This document shows positions 1 through 9,378 of a DNA stretch of 64,000 nucleotides, one piece after another (within the stretch, counting starts at the first letter, position 1; every line of letters starts with the position of its first letter). Below the pieces are notes generated by a model. That model saw nothing but the letters and a program-made list of their open reading frames with translations. It had not been told where the DNA came from and made no database searches. A program made the position numbers and the translations under genes. This stretch comes from Proteobacteria bacterium UBA981 (GTDB lineage: Bacteria > Pseudomonadota > Gammaproteobacteria > Ga0077536): contig DBBP01000027.1 in assembly GCA_002292285.1 (NCBI GenBank), positions 191,933 through 255,932 of the forward strand, read 5' to 3'.

Positions 1-644
1 AAGGTGTTACCGCGATATCCGCTGGCGCGGACCCGGGCATTGACGTATTCACGCACCTGCTCCCGGTCAAACGGCGCAAGGTCGAAGCTGTGTGAGATTC
101 GCTCGCGTAGTTGGCGAATCTCGTGAAGTTTAAGCTTCTCATCGAGCTCCGGTTGTCCGAATAAGACGATCTGCAGCAGTTTCTCGCTGGTGGTTTCGAG
201 GTTACTCAGCATCCGAATCTCTTCCAGAGAATCGAGCGGCATGCCCTGCGCTTCTTCAACAAAGATAATGACGCGACGATTATTCGCATGGCGGTCGAGC
301 AGACACGCCTGCAGCTCGTTGAGAACTTTGAGCTTCGGATCGGTTGCCGATACATTAAGTGCCAACTCGAATGCGATGGCATGCAATATTTCTGCGGCCG
401 GCAGGCGCGGATTTGCGAGATAGACGATTTCGCAGTGCTCGGGCAATTCCTGCTCAAGCATGCGGCAAAGCATCGTTTTGCCGCTACCCACTTCGCCGAC
501 CACCTTGACGATGCCTTCTCCGCGAGCAATGGCGTAGACCAATGCTTCAAGTACGGCCCCGCGATTGCCTCCTGGGAAGAAAAATTCGGGATCAGGCGTA
601 ATCCGGAATGGCGGCTTGTTGAAACCGAAGTGCTGCTCGTACAT
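1..644 (-). CDS. ExeA/XrtA-associated-type AAA ATPase, C-terminus cut by window edge
   Basis: The protein starts MYEQHFGFNKPPFRITPDPE and carries a Walker A motif GEVGSGKT about 50 residues in. A Walker B-like stretch (RRVIIFVEEAQ) and the sensor region follow (ISNLETTSE-type, here LSNLETTSEKLLQIVLFGQPEL). This is the AAA fold of the ExeA/GspA, MshM and PEP-CTERM/XrtA-associated ATPases, which energise envelope assembly or polysaccharide/protein export at the inner membrane. Only about 215 residues are in the window, so any C-terminal peptidoglycan-binding domain is not visible. The start lies 2 bases after the stop of the sigma-54 response regulator, so the two are probably co-translated. 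Family assignment is firm; the exact subfamily is an inference. Confidence 0.8.
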   Translation of the reverse strand, partial: MYEQHFGFNKPPFRITPDPEFFFPGGNRGAVLEALVYAIARGEGIVKVVGEVGSGKTMLCRMLEQELPEHCEIVYLANPRLPAAEILHAIAFELALNVSATDPKLKVLNELQACLLDRHANNRRVIIFVEEAQGMPLDSLEEIRMLSNLETTSEKLLQIVLFGQPELDEKLKLHEIRQLRERISHSFDLAPFDREQVREYVNARVRASGYRGNT

Positions 645-646
645 GG

Positions 647-2080
647 TCAGGCGTCTCCCGCCGACGCGTCGAGCCCGAGACGCGCCAGCCGACTATACAA
701 AGTAGTTCGATTGATGCCGAGCAGGCGGGCTGCCTTACTGAGGTTACCCGAACCAAGTCGCAACGCAGTCTTGATGTAGGCACGCTCGATATCTTCGAGT
801 TCCTCGTCGAGGCGGAAACCGTGTTCGGCCAATCGAGAGGCGACATCCGAAGCCGCGCCTGCGCCGTGCTCAATCGATCCGTCGAGCTGTTGATAATCCA
901 TTTCCAGCTCGGTACTGATTTGCGCCGCATCGACTTGCCCCGCCGGAAACTTGGCACCGAGACGAATGACGATATTGCGCAATTCACGTACATTTCCCGG
1001 AAAGCTGTAAGCCGCCAGGGCCTGTTCTGCATCAGCGGTGAGAACGAATGGCACCATGGTGTCGGCATACTGGGCCTGAAAGCGTTGCATCAGCACTTGC
1101 CAATCACCTTCGCGATCACGCAACGGTGGCACACTTAAGGTCAGCACGGTGAGCCGATGGAACAAATCGGCGCGAAACACACCGTCGCGCACGCGTTCGC
1201 GCAGATCGCGGTTGGTCGCGGCGACAATGCGCGCGTGAGAACGACGCTTTTCGGTTTCCCCGAGGCGATAGAACTCCCCATTTTCCAGAACCCGTAAGAA
1301 TTTAGCCTGCAAATCCAGGGGCATCTCGCCAACTTCGTCGAGGAACAGCGTACCGTCACTGACTTCTTCGAAAAATCCGGTGCGATCTTTTTCCGCCCCG
1401 GTAAAAGCACCGCGGGCATGTCCGAATAATTGCGCTTCGAGCAACTCCGGGGTGAACGCAGCGCAATTGATCGTCAACATCTTCTCGTCGCGTCGACTGC
1501 TAGTGGCATGTAAACGTTCAGCGACAAGCTCCTTGCCGCTGCCCGATTCGCCTTCTACCAGGACCGGGAAAGGCGTTTCGGCAAACTGCTCAATAAGGGA
1601 GCGCAAGGTCGCCATGGCCGGGCTGTCGCCAATAAGAATATCTTCAGCGACAGCCGAGGCCTGTTTGGCGGGCTGTTCCGCGTCCAGTAACAACAGCTGA
1701 TGATTCAAACGACTTTGCAACAGTCCGGCGTCACAGGGCTTGGCCACGAAGTCGACCGCGCCCAGAGTCAGGGCATGCTGGATATTGCGGCATTCGCTTT
1801 GCCCGGACAGGATCAGCACTTTCATATTCGGATTGAAAGCGAACAACTCACCGATGAGCCGGAACCCTTCGTCGGGGGCGTGCGGCGTGGGTGGCAATCC
1901 CAAATCGATCAGCGCCAGTTTCGGTTGTTCGGGGGCCGCTCTTAAACAGGCATGGGCTGCGGATCGGCTCTCGGCGCTCAGCACTTCGAAGGTCTCGCTA
2001 AGGGCGAAACTCAACGATTCGACGATGAGTTCGTCGTCGTCAACCAGTAGCAGCAGTGGCCGATCTCCGTTATCAGCCAT
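647..2080 (-). CDS. PrsR-like sigma-54-dependent response regulator
   Basis: This 477-residue protein has three domains. The N-terminal receiver shows the acidic pocket VDDDE, the phospho-acceptor Asp in LALIDLGLPP and the conserved Lys in VAKPC. A central AAA+ sigma-54 activator domain follows (GESGSGKE Walker A, GAFTGA loop for sigma-54 contact, GTLFLDEVGE Walker B). A Fis-type helix-turn-helix ends it (NLSKAARLLGINRTTLYSRL). The receiver, with its GLPPxPxxxxEGF insertion, resembles PrsR regulators of PEP-CTERM/exosortase exopolysaccharide systems. No partner histidine kinase is in the window. It sits 9 bases after metF and 2 bases before an ExeA-like ATPase on the same strand. All residues needed for phosphorylation and sigma-54 activation appear present; the PrsR assignment is by resemblance only. 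Confidence 0.85.
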   Translation of the reverse strand: MADNGDRPLLLLVDDDELIVESLSFALSETFEVLSAESRSAAHACLRAAPEQPKLALIDLGLPPTPHAPDEGFRLIGELFAFNPNMKVLILSGQSECRNIQHALTLGAVDFVAKPCDAGLLQSRLNHQLLLLDAEQPAKQASAVAEDILIGDSPAMATLRSLIEQFAETPFPVLVEGESGSGKELVAERLHATSSRRDEKMLTINCAAFTPELLEAQLFGHARGAFTGAEKDRTGFFEEVSDGTLFLDEVGEMPLDLQAKFLRVLENGEFYRLGETEKRRSHARIVAATNRDLRERVRDGVFRADLFHRLTVLTLSVPPLRDREGDWQVLMQRFQAQYADTMVPFVLTADAEQALAAYSFPGNVRELRNIVIRLGAKFPAGQVDAAQISTELEMDYQQLDGSIEHGAGAASDVASRLAEHGFRLDEELEDIERAYIKTALRLGSGNLSKAARLLGINRTTLYSRLARLGLDASAGDA

Positions 2081-2089
2081 GCAATGTCC

Positions 2090-2947
2090 TCACTTCCCGG
2101 CCAAGCCGAGATTCGAACACACGGCGATGCAGGCTTGCGACTGATTCATTGAATAGAAATGAAACCCGGGCACAGGCGCATCCATCAACCGCTCGCAAAG
2201 CGCCGTAGTGACGTCAATCCCGAATGCCTGCAGAGACTCGCGATCGTCACCAAAATCCTGCAATCGCTTCAGCATCCAGCGCGGTATTTCTGCGCCGCAC
2301 ATATCTGAAAAGCGCTTGAGGTTGGTGTAGTTGGTAACCGGCATGATGCCAGCAATGATGGGGATGTCGATGCCGGCGGCACTGCAACTATCAACGAAAC
2401 GAAAATACGCGTCCGGGTTATAGAAGTACTGGGTAATCGCGCTATCTGCGCCGGCATCGACTTTCTCTTTAAAGTGGTCGAGATCGGCCTGGGCTCCGGC
2501 GGCCTGTGGATGGACCTCCGGATAGGCAGCGACTTCAAGGTGGAACCTTGCGCCGTATTCACGGCGAATAAACGCCACGAGTTCGCTCGCGAAGCGCAGT
2601 TCGCCGAGGCCGGTGGTGCCGGAAGGCATGTCTCCCCGCAAGGCGACCAGCCGCGTTATCCCGGCCACGGAATAGCTCTCAAGAGTGGCGCGAATATCGT
2701 CCAGTGACGAGCCAACGCAGGACAAATGCGGTGCAGTGTCTACGCGGGTCTGGGTCTTAACGCTGAGCACCGTATCGAGCGTCAAATCACGCGTGCTCCC
2801 GCCCGCGCCGTAAGTCACTGAGAAAAATTCGGGCTTTAAGGCAGTCAGCTCACTGCAGGTGCTGGCCAATTTCGCCACCGCTTCCGGCGAGCGCGGCGGG
2901 AAAAACTCGAAACTCAAACTGGTCTGCGCCGACTCAGTCTCGTGCAT
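2090..2947 (-). CDS. metF: 5,10-methylenetetrahydrofolate reductase
   Basis: This cytoplasmic FAD enzyme reduces methylene-THF to methyl-THF, the methyl donor for methionine synthesis. The 285-residue length is normal for bacterial MetF. Family signatures include the N-terminal FEFFPPRS (catalytic Glu), SVTYGAGGSTRDLT, LRGDMP and ITQYFYNPDAYFRFVD. The gene is divergent from transketolase. In related bacteria it is often linked to metK and ahcY, which are absent here. The downstream response regulator begins 9 bases after the stop, an unusual operon partner for metF. A purine-rich stretch (AAGAAAGG) sits about 9 bases upstream of the ATG. No SAH or SAM riboswitch could be recognised in its leader. 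Confidence 0.95.
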   Translation of the reverse strand: MHETESAQTSLSFEFFPPRSPEAVAKLASTCSELTALKPEFFSVTYGAGGSTRDLTLDTVLSVKTQTRVDTAPHLSCVGSSLDDIRATLESYSVAGITRLVALRGDMPSGTTGLGELRFASELVAFIRREYGARFHLEVAAYPEVHPQAAGAQADLDHFKEKVDAGADSAITQYFYNPDAYFRFVDSCSAAGIDIPIIAGIMPVTNYTNLKRFSDMCGAEIPRWMLKRLQDFGDDRESLQAFGIDVTTALCERLMDAPVPGFHFYSMNQSQACIAVCSNLGLAGK

Positions 2948-3093
2948 GTCAAAGAACCTTTCTTGATGTTAAGGCGTTGCAACACTTCCCTAAGTAGTTG
3001 CTTGAAGAAATCGTCGCTGATTATCGCTGAGGCGCGCGCAAACACCTAACCGACGAGACCCGCATAAAGTTCACAAAGTGACGCCGTTGTGAG

Positions 3094-3122
3094 TTTTTTC
3101 GCGCCTGTTTAGCGGGTAGAAT
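3094..3122 (+). promoter_or_regulatory. possible sigma-70 promoter for tkt
   Basis: A -10-like TAGAAT at 3117-3122 stands 17 bases after a weak -35 (TTTTTT, 3094-3099). If used, the tkt mRNA has a leader of about 200 nt. That leader contains short hairpins, for example CAGCC-AACC-GGCTG and CGGTG...CACCG between about 3280 and 3315. The metF/tkt intergenic stretch holds no convincing gene. The -35 is poor, so this is tentative. Confidence 0.3.
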
Positions 3123-3330
3123 GGCGCCTCTTCCGGGCTTGAATTTTGCCTTTTCCGCGCTGCCGGACTCCTCTGGCGTGGGCGTCGGACGGCCGCAATG
3201 AAGGCTTTCGCGGATGCTTGAACAGCAACATCCGACTCCGGGACCTTGTAACTCAGGCGAGTCTCCGCCCAGCAGCCAACCGGCTGGGGCAGCGGTGCCT
3301 CGCCAACGCCACCGATCGAGGTTGTCAGCG

Positions 3331-5364
3331 ATGAGCGAACCGCAAATTGTGCGGCGCGACGCAAATTCTGTGTCGCCACGACGCGAGCTAGCGAACGCTA
3401 TCCGCGCACTGAGCATGGATGCTGTGCAAGCAGCCAATTCGGGACACCCGGGCGCACCAATGGGTATGGCGGACATCGCCGAAGTCCTGTGGCGCGATTT
3501 TCTCGCTCACAATCCCGCTAATCCGGACTGGTTTAACCGCGACCGTTTTGTACTCTCGAATGGCCATGGCTCGATGTTGTTGTATTCATTACTGCATCTG
3601 TCCGGTTATGACCTGCCAATCGAGCAACTCAAGAATTTTCGTCAGTCAGACTCGCAAACCCCGGGTCACCCTGAATATCGCGAAACCCCTGGGGTCGAAA
3701 CAACCACCGGGCCACTTGGGCAGGGACTGGCCAACGCGGTCGGGATGGCGCTCGCCGAATCGCATCTTGCGGCGCGCTTTAATCGGGACGACCTCTCGAT
3801 CGTGGATCACTACACCTATGCGTTTGCTGGCGATGGCTGTTTGATGGAAGGGATTTCTCACGAAGCCTGTTCATTGGCCGGGACACTGGGACTCGGCAAA
3901 TTAATTGTCGTATATGACGACAACGGTATCTCGATTGATGGTGAGGTCGAGGGCTGGTTTAGCGACGACACGCCAGCGCGCTTTGAAGCCTACGGCTGGC
4001 AAGTGATTCCAGCCGTTGACGGTCATGATGCGAACGCCATCGCCCAGGCCTTCGACACCGCGCGTCAAAATATTCAACAGCCGTCACTTATCTGTTGTGA
4101 AACCGTGATTGGCTGGGGTTCTCCGAACAAGTCCGGCACATCGGGCGTTCACGGCGCGGCACTCGGCGCTGAGGAAGTCGCCGCAACACGGCAAGAGCTC
4201 CGTTGGACGCACGACCCGTTCGTTATCCCGCCCACGATCTATAGCGCCTGGAATGCGCGCGCAGCGGGCGCCAGTAGAGAAGCGCTGTGGAACGAACAAC
4301 TGCAAGCGTATCGCGGTCGTTTTCCTGAACTAGCCACAGAATTTGAGCGCGTTACCGGCGGACGACTACCGGGCGACTGGCAAGACACGGCCGCAAACTG
4401 CGTGACCGATATGCTCGCTGCCGGTAAGGAAGCGACACGCAAATCATCCGAGCGGGTACTCGATAGTCTGGCTCCCGGATTGCCGGAGCTGATCGGCGGC
4501 TCGGCCGATTTAACCGGCTCAAACAACACCTGGCACAAAGCCAGCAGTGTGCTGAATGCCGCAACTCCTCAGGGGAACTACGTCTATTACGGCGTACGCG
4601 AGTTCGCCATGAGTGCAGTGATGAACGGCATGTGTCTGCACGGCGGCGTGGTGCCCTACGGCGGTACGTTTCTGGTCTTCTCGGACTACGCGCGCAATGC
4701 TGTGCGCATGGCGGCTTTGATGGGCCTCGGTTGTATTTATGTCTACACCCACGATTCCATCGGACTGGGTGAAGATGGTCCCACGCATCAGCCGGTTGAA
4801 CACGCCAATGCGCTGCGCTTGATTCCTAACCTCGATGTATGGCGCCCCGCCGATGCTGCCGAAACTGCGCTCGCATGGGTCGCTGCTGTTGAGCGGCGCG
4901 ATGGTCCGAGCTGCCTGCTGCTGACACGACAAGGATTACCCGCACAAGATCCCAACGAAGCGCGCGCAAAAGACATCGCGCGTGGCGGATATGTTTTGCT
5001 CGACCCACCCGGGACATGCGACGCAGTCATTATCGCCACCGGCTCGGAGCTTGAAGTCGCGCGCGCTGTTGCCAGCGAACTGAATGCCAACGGGCACGCG
5101 ATACGGGTCGTTTCAATGCCCTGTGCAGAAGTGTTTGCACGTCAGGACAAATCATGGCGCGAAAGCGTGTTGCCACGTGAGGTCACCCGGCGTATTTCGA
5201 TCGAAGCTGGCAGCACGGATTTCTGGTATCGCTATGTCGGCCTCGACGGACTCGCCATCGGACTTGATCAGTTTGGCGCCTCGGCGCCGGCCGGCGAGCT
5301 GTTCGCCAAATTTGGTCTGGACGTCGCTGGCTGCAAGGCACGTATCGGCGCATACCTGAGCTAA
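3331..5364 (+). CDS. tkt: transketolase
   Basis: This thiamine-diphosphate enzyme transfers two-carbon units in the non-oxidative pentose phosphate (and Calvin) pathway. The open frame extends upstream to 3214, but I place the start at 3331 (MSEPQIVRRDAN) because homology begins at RRELANAIRALSMDAVQAAN. That gives about 677 residues, typical for the family. Visible motifs are NSGHPGAPMG, LSNGHGSML, the ThDP/Mg motif GDGCLMEGISHE followed by YDDN, and THDSIGLGEDGPTHQPVEH of the pyrimidine domain. It heads the co-directional series gap, pgk, pyk with a 193-base gap before gap. In many gammaproteobacteria fba follows pyk; here it does not. Confidence 0.97.
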   Translation: MSEPQIVRRDANSVSPRRELANAIRALSMDAVQAANSGHPGAPMGMADIAEVLWRDFLAHNPANPDWFNRDRFVLSNGHGSMLLYSLLHLSGYDLPIEQLKNFRQSDSQTPGHPEYRETPGVETTTGPLGQGLANAVGMALAESHLAARFNRDDLSIVDHYTYAFAGDGCLMEGISHEACSLAGTLGLGKLIVVYDDNGISIDGEVEGWFSDDTPARFEAYGWQVIPAVDGHDANAIAQAFDTARQNIQQPSLICCETVIGWGSPNKSGTSGVHGAALGAEEVAATRQELRWTHDPFVIPPTIYSAWNARAAGASREALWNEQLQAYRGRFPELATEFERVTGGRLPGDWQDTAANCVTDMLAAGKEATRKSSERVLDSLAPGLPELIGGSADLTGSNNTWHKASSVLNAATPQGNYVYYGVREFAMSAVMNGMCLHGGVVPYGGTFLVFSDYARNAVRMAALMGLGCIYVYTHDSIGLGEDGPTHQPVEHANALRLIPNLDVWRPADAAETALAWVAAVERRDGPSCLLLTRQGLPAQDPNEARAKDIARGGYVLLDPPGTCDAVIIATGSELEVARAVASELNANGHAIRVVSMPCAEVFARQDKSWRESVLPREVTRRISIEAGSTDFWYRYVGLDGLAIGLDQFGASAPAGELFAKFGLDVAGCKARIGAYLS

Positions 5365-5557
5365 ACCTCGGGTCGCTGTTGTGTCTCGGTGACCCTCGGG
5401 CTTCACGTTACGGTAATAGGGCGCGGATCGGTGCGGTTCAGTACCGTACTTTTACGACGTCAGAACTTAGGCGCGCACGACATTAAAACGGACAAATCTC
5501 GAACCCACGGTGGTCCGCGTGGCACATTATTAACATGACGTTTTTAGGAGACCACAC

Positions 5558-6574
5558 ATGACTATTCGAATTGGTATTAACGGTTACGGCCGCATTGGAC
5601 GTAACGTACTTCGGGCACTATTCGAATCGGGTCGCGAAAACGAGATTGAAATTGTTGCGGTTAATGATCTTGGCGATGCCAAAACAAACGCCCATCTGAC
5701 TCGCTACGACAGCGCACACGGTCCCTTTCCCGGAACCGTTGAGGTCAATGATGGCGAGATGATCGTGAACGGCAAATCCATTCGGGTCCTGTCGGAACGC
5801 GATCCGAGCAAACTGCCCTGGGGCGAACTGGGTGTGGATGTGGTGCACGAAAGCACAGGCTTTTTCGCGAGCAAAAGCAAAGCCTCGGCGCATCTGCAAG
5901 GCGGCGCCAAGAAGGTGTTGATTTCGGCACCGGCCGGCACCGACATCGATGCGACTATCGTCTACGGTGTTAACCACCAGATTCTTAAAGCGAGCGACAC
6001 GGTCGTCTCGAACGCCTCGTGCACGACCAATTGTCTGGCGCCGTTAGTGAAGCCACTACACGACAAGATCGGTCTCGAGAACGGCATCATGACGACGATC
6101 CACTCCTATACCAATGATCAGGTCCTGACCGACGTCTACCACACCGATTTGCGTCGCGCCCGCTCTGCCACGCAATCGATGATCCCGACCAATACCGGCG
6201 CTGCTGCGGCCGTCGGCCTCGTCATGCCGGAACTGAATGGCAAGCTCGATGGTTACGCCGTACGCGTCCCGACCATTAACGTATCACTAGTCGACCTAAC
6301 CTTTACCGCCAGCCGCGATACCACGGTCGAGGAAATCAACGCAACGATCGTCGAAGCTTCGAAAGGGCAACTCGCCGGTATCCTCGCGTATAACGATGAG
6401 CCACTGGTGTCGATAGATTTCAATCACAATCCGCATTCATCAATTTTTGAATCGAGTCAGACCAAAGTGATCGGCGGCCGCATGGTCAAAGTTCTGAGCT
6501 GGTACGACAACGAATGGGGCTTCTCCAATCGCATGCTTGATACCACTGTTGCCATGGTCAACGCCGGAGCCTGA
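5558..6574 (+). CDS. gap: glyceraldehyde-3-phosphate dehydrogenase, type I
   Basis: This tetrameric NAD(P)-dependent enzyme converts glyceraldehyde-3-phosphate to 1,3-bisphosphoglycerate. The N-terminal Rossmann motif is INGYGRIGRN and the catalytic cysteine lies in SNASCTTNCLAP. The C-terminus contains SWYDNEWGFSNRM. At 338 residues it is standard length. A clear Shine-Dalgarno AGGAG sits 8 bases before the ATG. The pgk start codon lies 3 bases after the stop, so gap and pgk are surely co-transcribed. Confidence 0.97.
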   Translation: MTIRIGINGYGRIGRNVLRALFESGRENEIEIVAVNDLGDAKTNAHLTRYDSAHGPFPGTVEVNDGEMIVNGKSIRVLSERDPSKLPWGELGVDVVHESTGFFASKSKASAHLQGGAKKVLISAPAGTDIDATIVYGVNHQILKASDTVVSNASCTTNCLAPLVKPLHDKIGLENGIMTTIHSYTNDQVLTDVYHTDLRRARSATQSMIPTNTGAAAAVGLVMPELNGKLDGYAVRVPTINVSLVDLTFTASRDTTVEEINATIVEASKGQLAGILAYNDEPLVSIDFNHNPHSSIFESSQTKVIGGRMVKVLSWYDNEWGFSNRMLDTTVAMVNAGA

Positions 6575-6577
6575 GCC

Positions 6578-7738
6578 ATGATCGCGATGAGCGACGTCGA
6601 TCTGCGCGGCAAACGAGTCTTGATCCGCGAGGATTTCAACGTCCCGATGAAGGACGGCGCGATCACGGATGACACGCGCCTGCGGGCCGGCTTACCCACC
6701 CTGCGCGCGGCCCTCGAGGCAGGCGCCACGGTTATAGTGATGTCCCACTTGGGTCGTCCGGTTGAAGGCGAATGGGACGCCAGCTTATCGCTGGCTCCGG
6801 TCGCCGAAGCCTTGTCTGCACTGCTCGACCTGCCCGTCGGGTTCGCTAAGCAATGGATCGATGGTATCGATGCTGCTCCAGGCAGCATCACCTTGTGCGA
6901 GAACGTGCGTTTTCTGGTTGGCGAAAAGCGTAACGATCACGCACTTTCGGCACGCATGGCGACACTGTGCGATGTTTTTGTGAACGACGCCTTTGCAACA
7001 GCACATCGTGCCCAGGCTTCGACTGAAGGTGTTGCGCGCGCCGCGCCAGTGGCCGTTGCCGGGCCACTTTTGGCGGCGGAATTGCTCGCATTGGACCGCG
7101 CACTCAGCAATCCTCGGCGACCGCTGGTTGCGATCGTCGGCGGCGCGAAAGTGTCCACCAAGCTCGCATTGCTCGAGTCTCTGGTCGATAAAGTCGATCA
7201 GCTCATTGTTGGCGGTGGCATCGCGAATACATTCCTATCGGCAGCCGGTCGAGCGGTTGGCGCATCGCTGTGTGAGAACGAGATGACCGATATCGCCGCA
7301 CGCCTGATTGCATCAGATGCCGACATCCCAATCCCGACGGACGTGGTGTGCGCGAAACAGTTTTCAGCCAGCGAACCGGGTGTCGTAAAAAATGTGGCAG
7401 ACGTTAGCGCCGACGACATGATCATGGATTTGGGTCCCGATTCGATCAAAGTTATCAGTGCCGCAATCGAGAACGCTGGCACGGTCCTGTGGAACGGCCC
7501 ACTCGGTGTATTTGAATTTTCCGGCTTCGCTGCCGGTACGCGCCAGTTGGCCGAAGCGATTGCTGCCAGCAACGCGTTTTCGGTTGCTGGCGGTGGCGAT
7601 ACCTTAGCGGCCATCGCGACATTTGGCGTTAGTGACGATATCTCCTACATCTCAACTGGCGGCGGCGCTTTTCTTGAGTTCATCGAAGGTAAAACCTTGC
7701 CGGCAGTAGCCGCCCTCAACGACCGCAACAACAGCTGA
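6578..7738 (+). CDS. pgk: phosphoglycerate kinase
   Basis: This enzyme transfers phosphate between 1,3-bisphosphoglycerate and ADP. The 386-residue length is normal. Signatures include LRGKRVLIREDFNVP at the N-terminus, the substrate-binding arginine region VMSHLGRP, VAIVGGAKVSTKL, WNGPLGVFE and the C-terminal glycine-rich loop STGGGAFLEFIEGK. The start could be at 6578 (MIAMSDVD) or 6587 (MSDVDL). It lies between gap and pyk with 3- and 6-base gaps, consistent with one glycolytic transcript. Confidence 0.97.
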   Translation: MIAMSDVDLRGKRVLIREDFNVPMKDGAITDDTRLRAGLPTLRAALEAGATVIVMSHLGRPVEGEWDASLSLAPVAEALSALLDLPVGFAKQWIDGIDAAPGSITLCENVRFLVGEKRNDHALSARMATLCDVFVNDAFATAHRAQASTEGVARAAPVAVAGPLLAAELLALDRALSNPRRPLVAIVGGAKVSTKLALLESLVDKVDQLIVGGGIANTFLSAAGRAVGASLCENEMTDIAARLIASDADIPIPTDVVCAKQFSASEPGVVKNVADVSADDMIMDLGPDSIKVISAAIENAGTVLWNGPLGVFEFSGFAAGTRQLAEAIAASNAFSVAGGGDTLAAIATFGVSDDISYISTGGGAFLEFIEGKTLPAVAALNDRNNS

Positions 7739-7744
7739 TAATAA

Positions 7745-9187
7745 ATGCGCCGCACCAAAATCGTCGCCACCCTCGGTCCGGCCACGGACGCCCCCGGGAT
7801 GCTGGCACGCTTAATCGATGCCGGCCTTGATGCAGCGCGACTGAATTACTCACACGGCAACCACGCTGAGCAAGCGCGGCGCGCGCGCGAAGTGCGTGAA
7901 GCAGCTACCCCGGCAGGACCTGAAATCGGTCTGATTGCCGATTTACAGGGCCCCAAGATTCGCCTCGAATGTTTTCGCAATGGCCCGATTGAATTACAAC
8001 AGGGCCAGCGCTTCCTCATCGATGCCGAATGCGCCAGCGACGCTGGCACGCCTGAACGAGTCGGCCTGACCTATAAAGATTTGCCCGGCGATGTCCATAC
8101 TGACGATACCCTGCTGGTCGACGATGGTCGCATCGTCTTGCGGGTCGAGAACGTGGTCGAATCAGTCATCGAAACAACCGTGCTTACCGGCGGCCCGCTG
8201 TCCGATCACAAAGGCATTAATCGACAGGGCGGTGGCTTGTCAGCACCGGCGCTAACGACGAAAGACCGTGAAGATCTGGTCCATGCCCTGGCGAACGATG
8301 CCGACTACATCGCCGTGTCATTCCCGCGCAATGCTACCGATATCGACAACGCGCGCAAGTTAATTCAGGAAGCTGGCGGGCACGCTGGCATCATCGCGAA
8401 AATCGAACGCGCAGAAGCGCTTATCAACGCCGACGAGATTATTGCCGCCTCTGACTGCATCATGATTGCGCGCGGCGACCTCGGCGTAGAAATCGGCGAC
8501 GAACGTTTGCCGCCGGCGCAAAAAATGCTCGTTGCCCGTGCACGCGCACAGCACCGTAGCGTGATCACCGCCACACAGATGATGGATTCGATGATCGAGC
8601 GCTCCATGCCGACACGTGCAGAGGTATTCGATGTCGCCAATGCGGTGCTCGACGGTACGGATGCGGTGATGTTGTCCGGCGAGACCAGCATCGGTGCCTA
8701 TCCGGACTTAGCCGTCGCGGCCATGTCGCGAATATGCATGGGCGCGGAAGACGAATGGAAATCGCCGCCCGGGGCCCTCGAAACGAAAAGCGACTACGAG
8801 CGCGTCGATCAGGCGATTGCGATGTCTGCAATTGATTGCGGCAATCGCATCGGCGTAAAAGCTATCGCCGCGCTGACCGAATCGGGTGCAACCGCGTTGT
8901 GGATGTCTCGCGTGAATACGGATATACCGATTTTCGCGCTATCGCGGCACCCGCACACCTTGCGCAAGGTCACCCTTTATCGTGATGTCTACCCACAACA
9001 TTTCGACATTACGCCGCTGCCGCATAGCGAGGTCACGCGTGAAGTGTTGAACGTGATAAAGCAGCGCGCAGGACTTAACGATGGCGACCGCGTGATGATC
9101 ACCAAAGGTGATTTGCATGGTCATTCAGGCGGCACCAATGGCATGAAGATCGTCAGCGTTGGCGACTTCGTCGAACATGTGGAATAG
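7745..9187 (+). CDS. pyk: pyruvate kinase
   Basis: This enzyme makes pyruvate and ATP from phosphoenolpyruvate and ADP. The N-terminus is MRRTKIVATLGPATD with DAARLNYSHG. The signature IIAKIERAEAL...IMIARGDLGVEIG and the TATQMMDSMIE active-site strand are present. At 480 residues it is a standard type II-length enzyme with its allosteric C-terminal domain. The ATG is 6 bases after the pgk stop. It is the last gene of the cluster; a dispersed repeat lies downstream. Confidence 0.96.
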   Translation: MRRTKIVATLGPATDAPGMLARLIDAGLDAARLNYSHGNHAEQARRAREVREAATPAGPEIGLIADLQGPKIRLECFRNGPIELQQGQRFLIDAECASDAGTPERVGLTYKDLPGDVHTDDTLLVDDGRIVLRVENVVESVIETTVLTGGPLSDHKGINRQGGGLSAPALTTKDREDLVHALANDADYIAVSFPRNATDIDNARKLIQEAGGHAGIIAKIERAEALINADEIIAASDCIMIARGDLGVEIGDERLPPAQKMLVARARAQHRSVITATQMMDSMIERSMPTRAEVFDVANAVLDGTDAVMLSGETSIGAYPDLAVAAMSRICMGAEDEWKSPPGALETKSDYERVDQAIAMSAIDCGNRIGVKAIAALTESGATALWMSRVNTDIPIFALSRHPHTLRKVTLYRDVYPQHFDITPLPHSEVTREVLNVIKQRAGLNDGDRVMITKGDLHGHSGGTNGMKIVSVGDFVEHVE

Positions 9188-9252
9188 TTGTTAAACGGTA
9201 CCCGACGATAGGGCGCACAGCCGCCCTGAGGCTGCTTTAGTGCTTCCTGCTT

Positions 9253-9324
9253 AGCAGGCTGTTGAAGAGCAAGCGTGAGGATGCCGGACTGCAAGGCACT
9301 GCGCCGCGAACGACGAGACATATC
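9253..9324 (-). repeat. half-copy of a dispersed inverted-repeat family
   Basis: Read on the minus strand, this 72-base stretch matches the right half of the repeat at 17406-17550. The shared part runs from the end motif containing TTCAACA to GATATGTC, with one small gap and a minority of mismatches. Its end is AGCAGGCTGTTGAAGAG on the plus strand. It lies in the pyk/cold-shock protein convergent gap. No gene is seen in 9188-9378. Confidence 0.7.
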
Positions 9325-9378
9325 GCATGGGTAACCCGCTCTAACACGCCAGGTTGATCCACCCGCTAGCCGAATGTA

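Noticed and set aside
2948..3330. SAH or SAM riboswitch in the metF/tkt gap
   Set aside because: Short hairpins are present, but the conserved aptamer segments of these riboswitches could not be matched on either strand.
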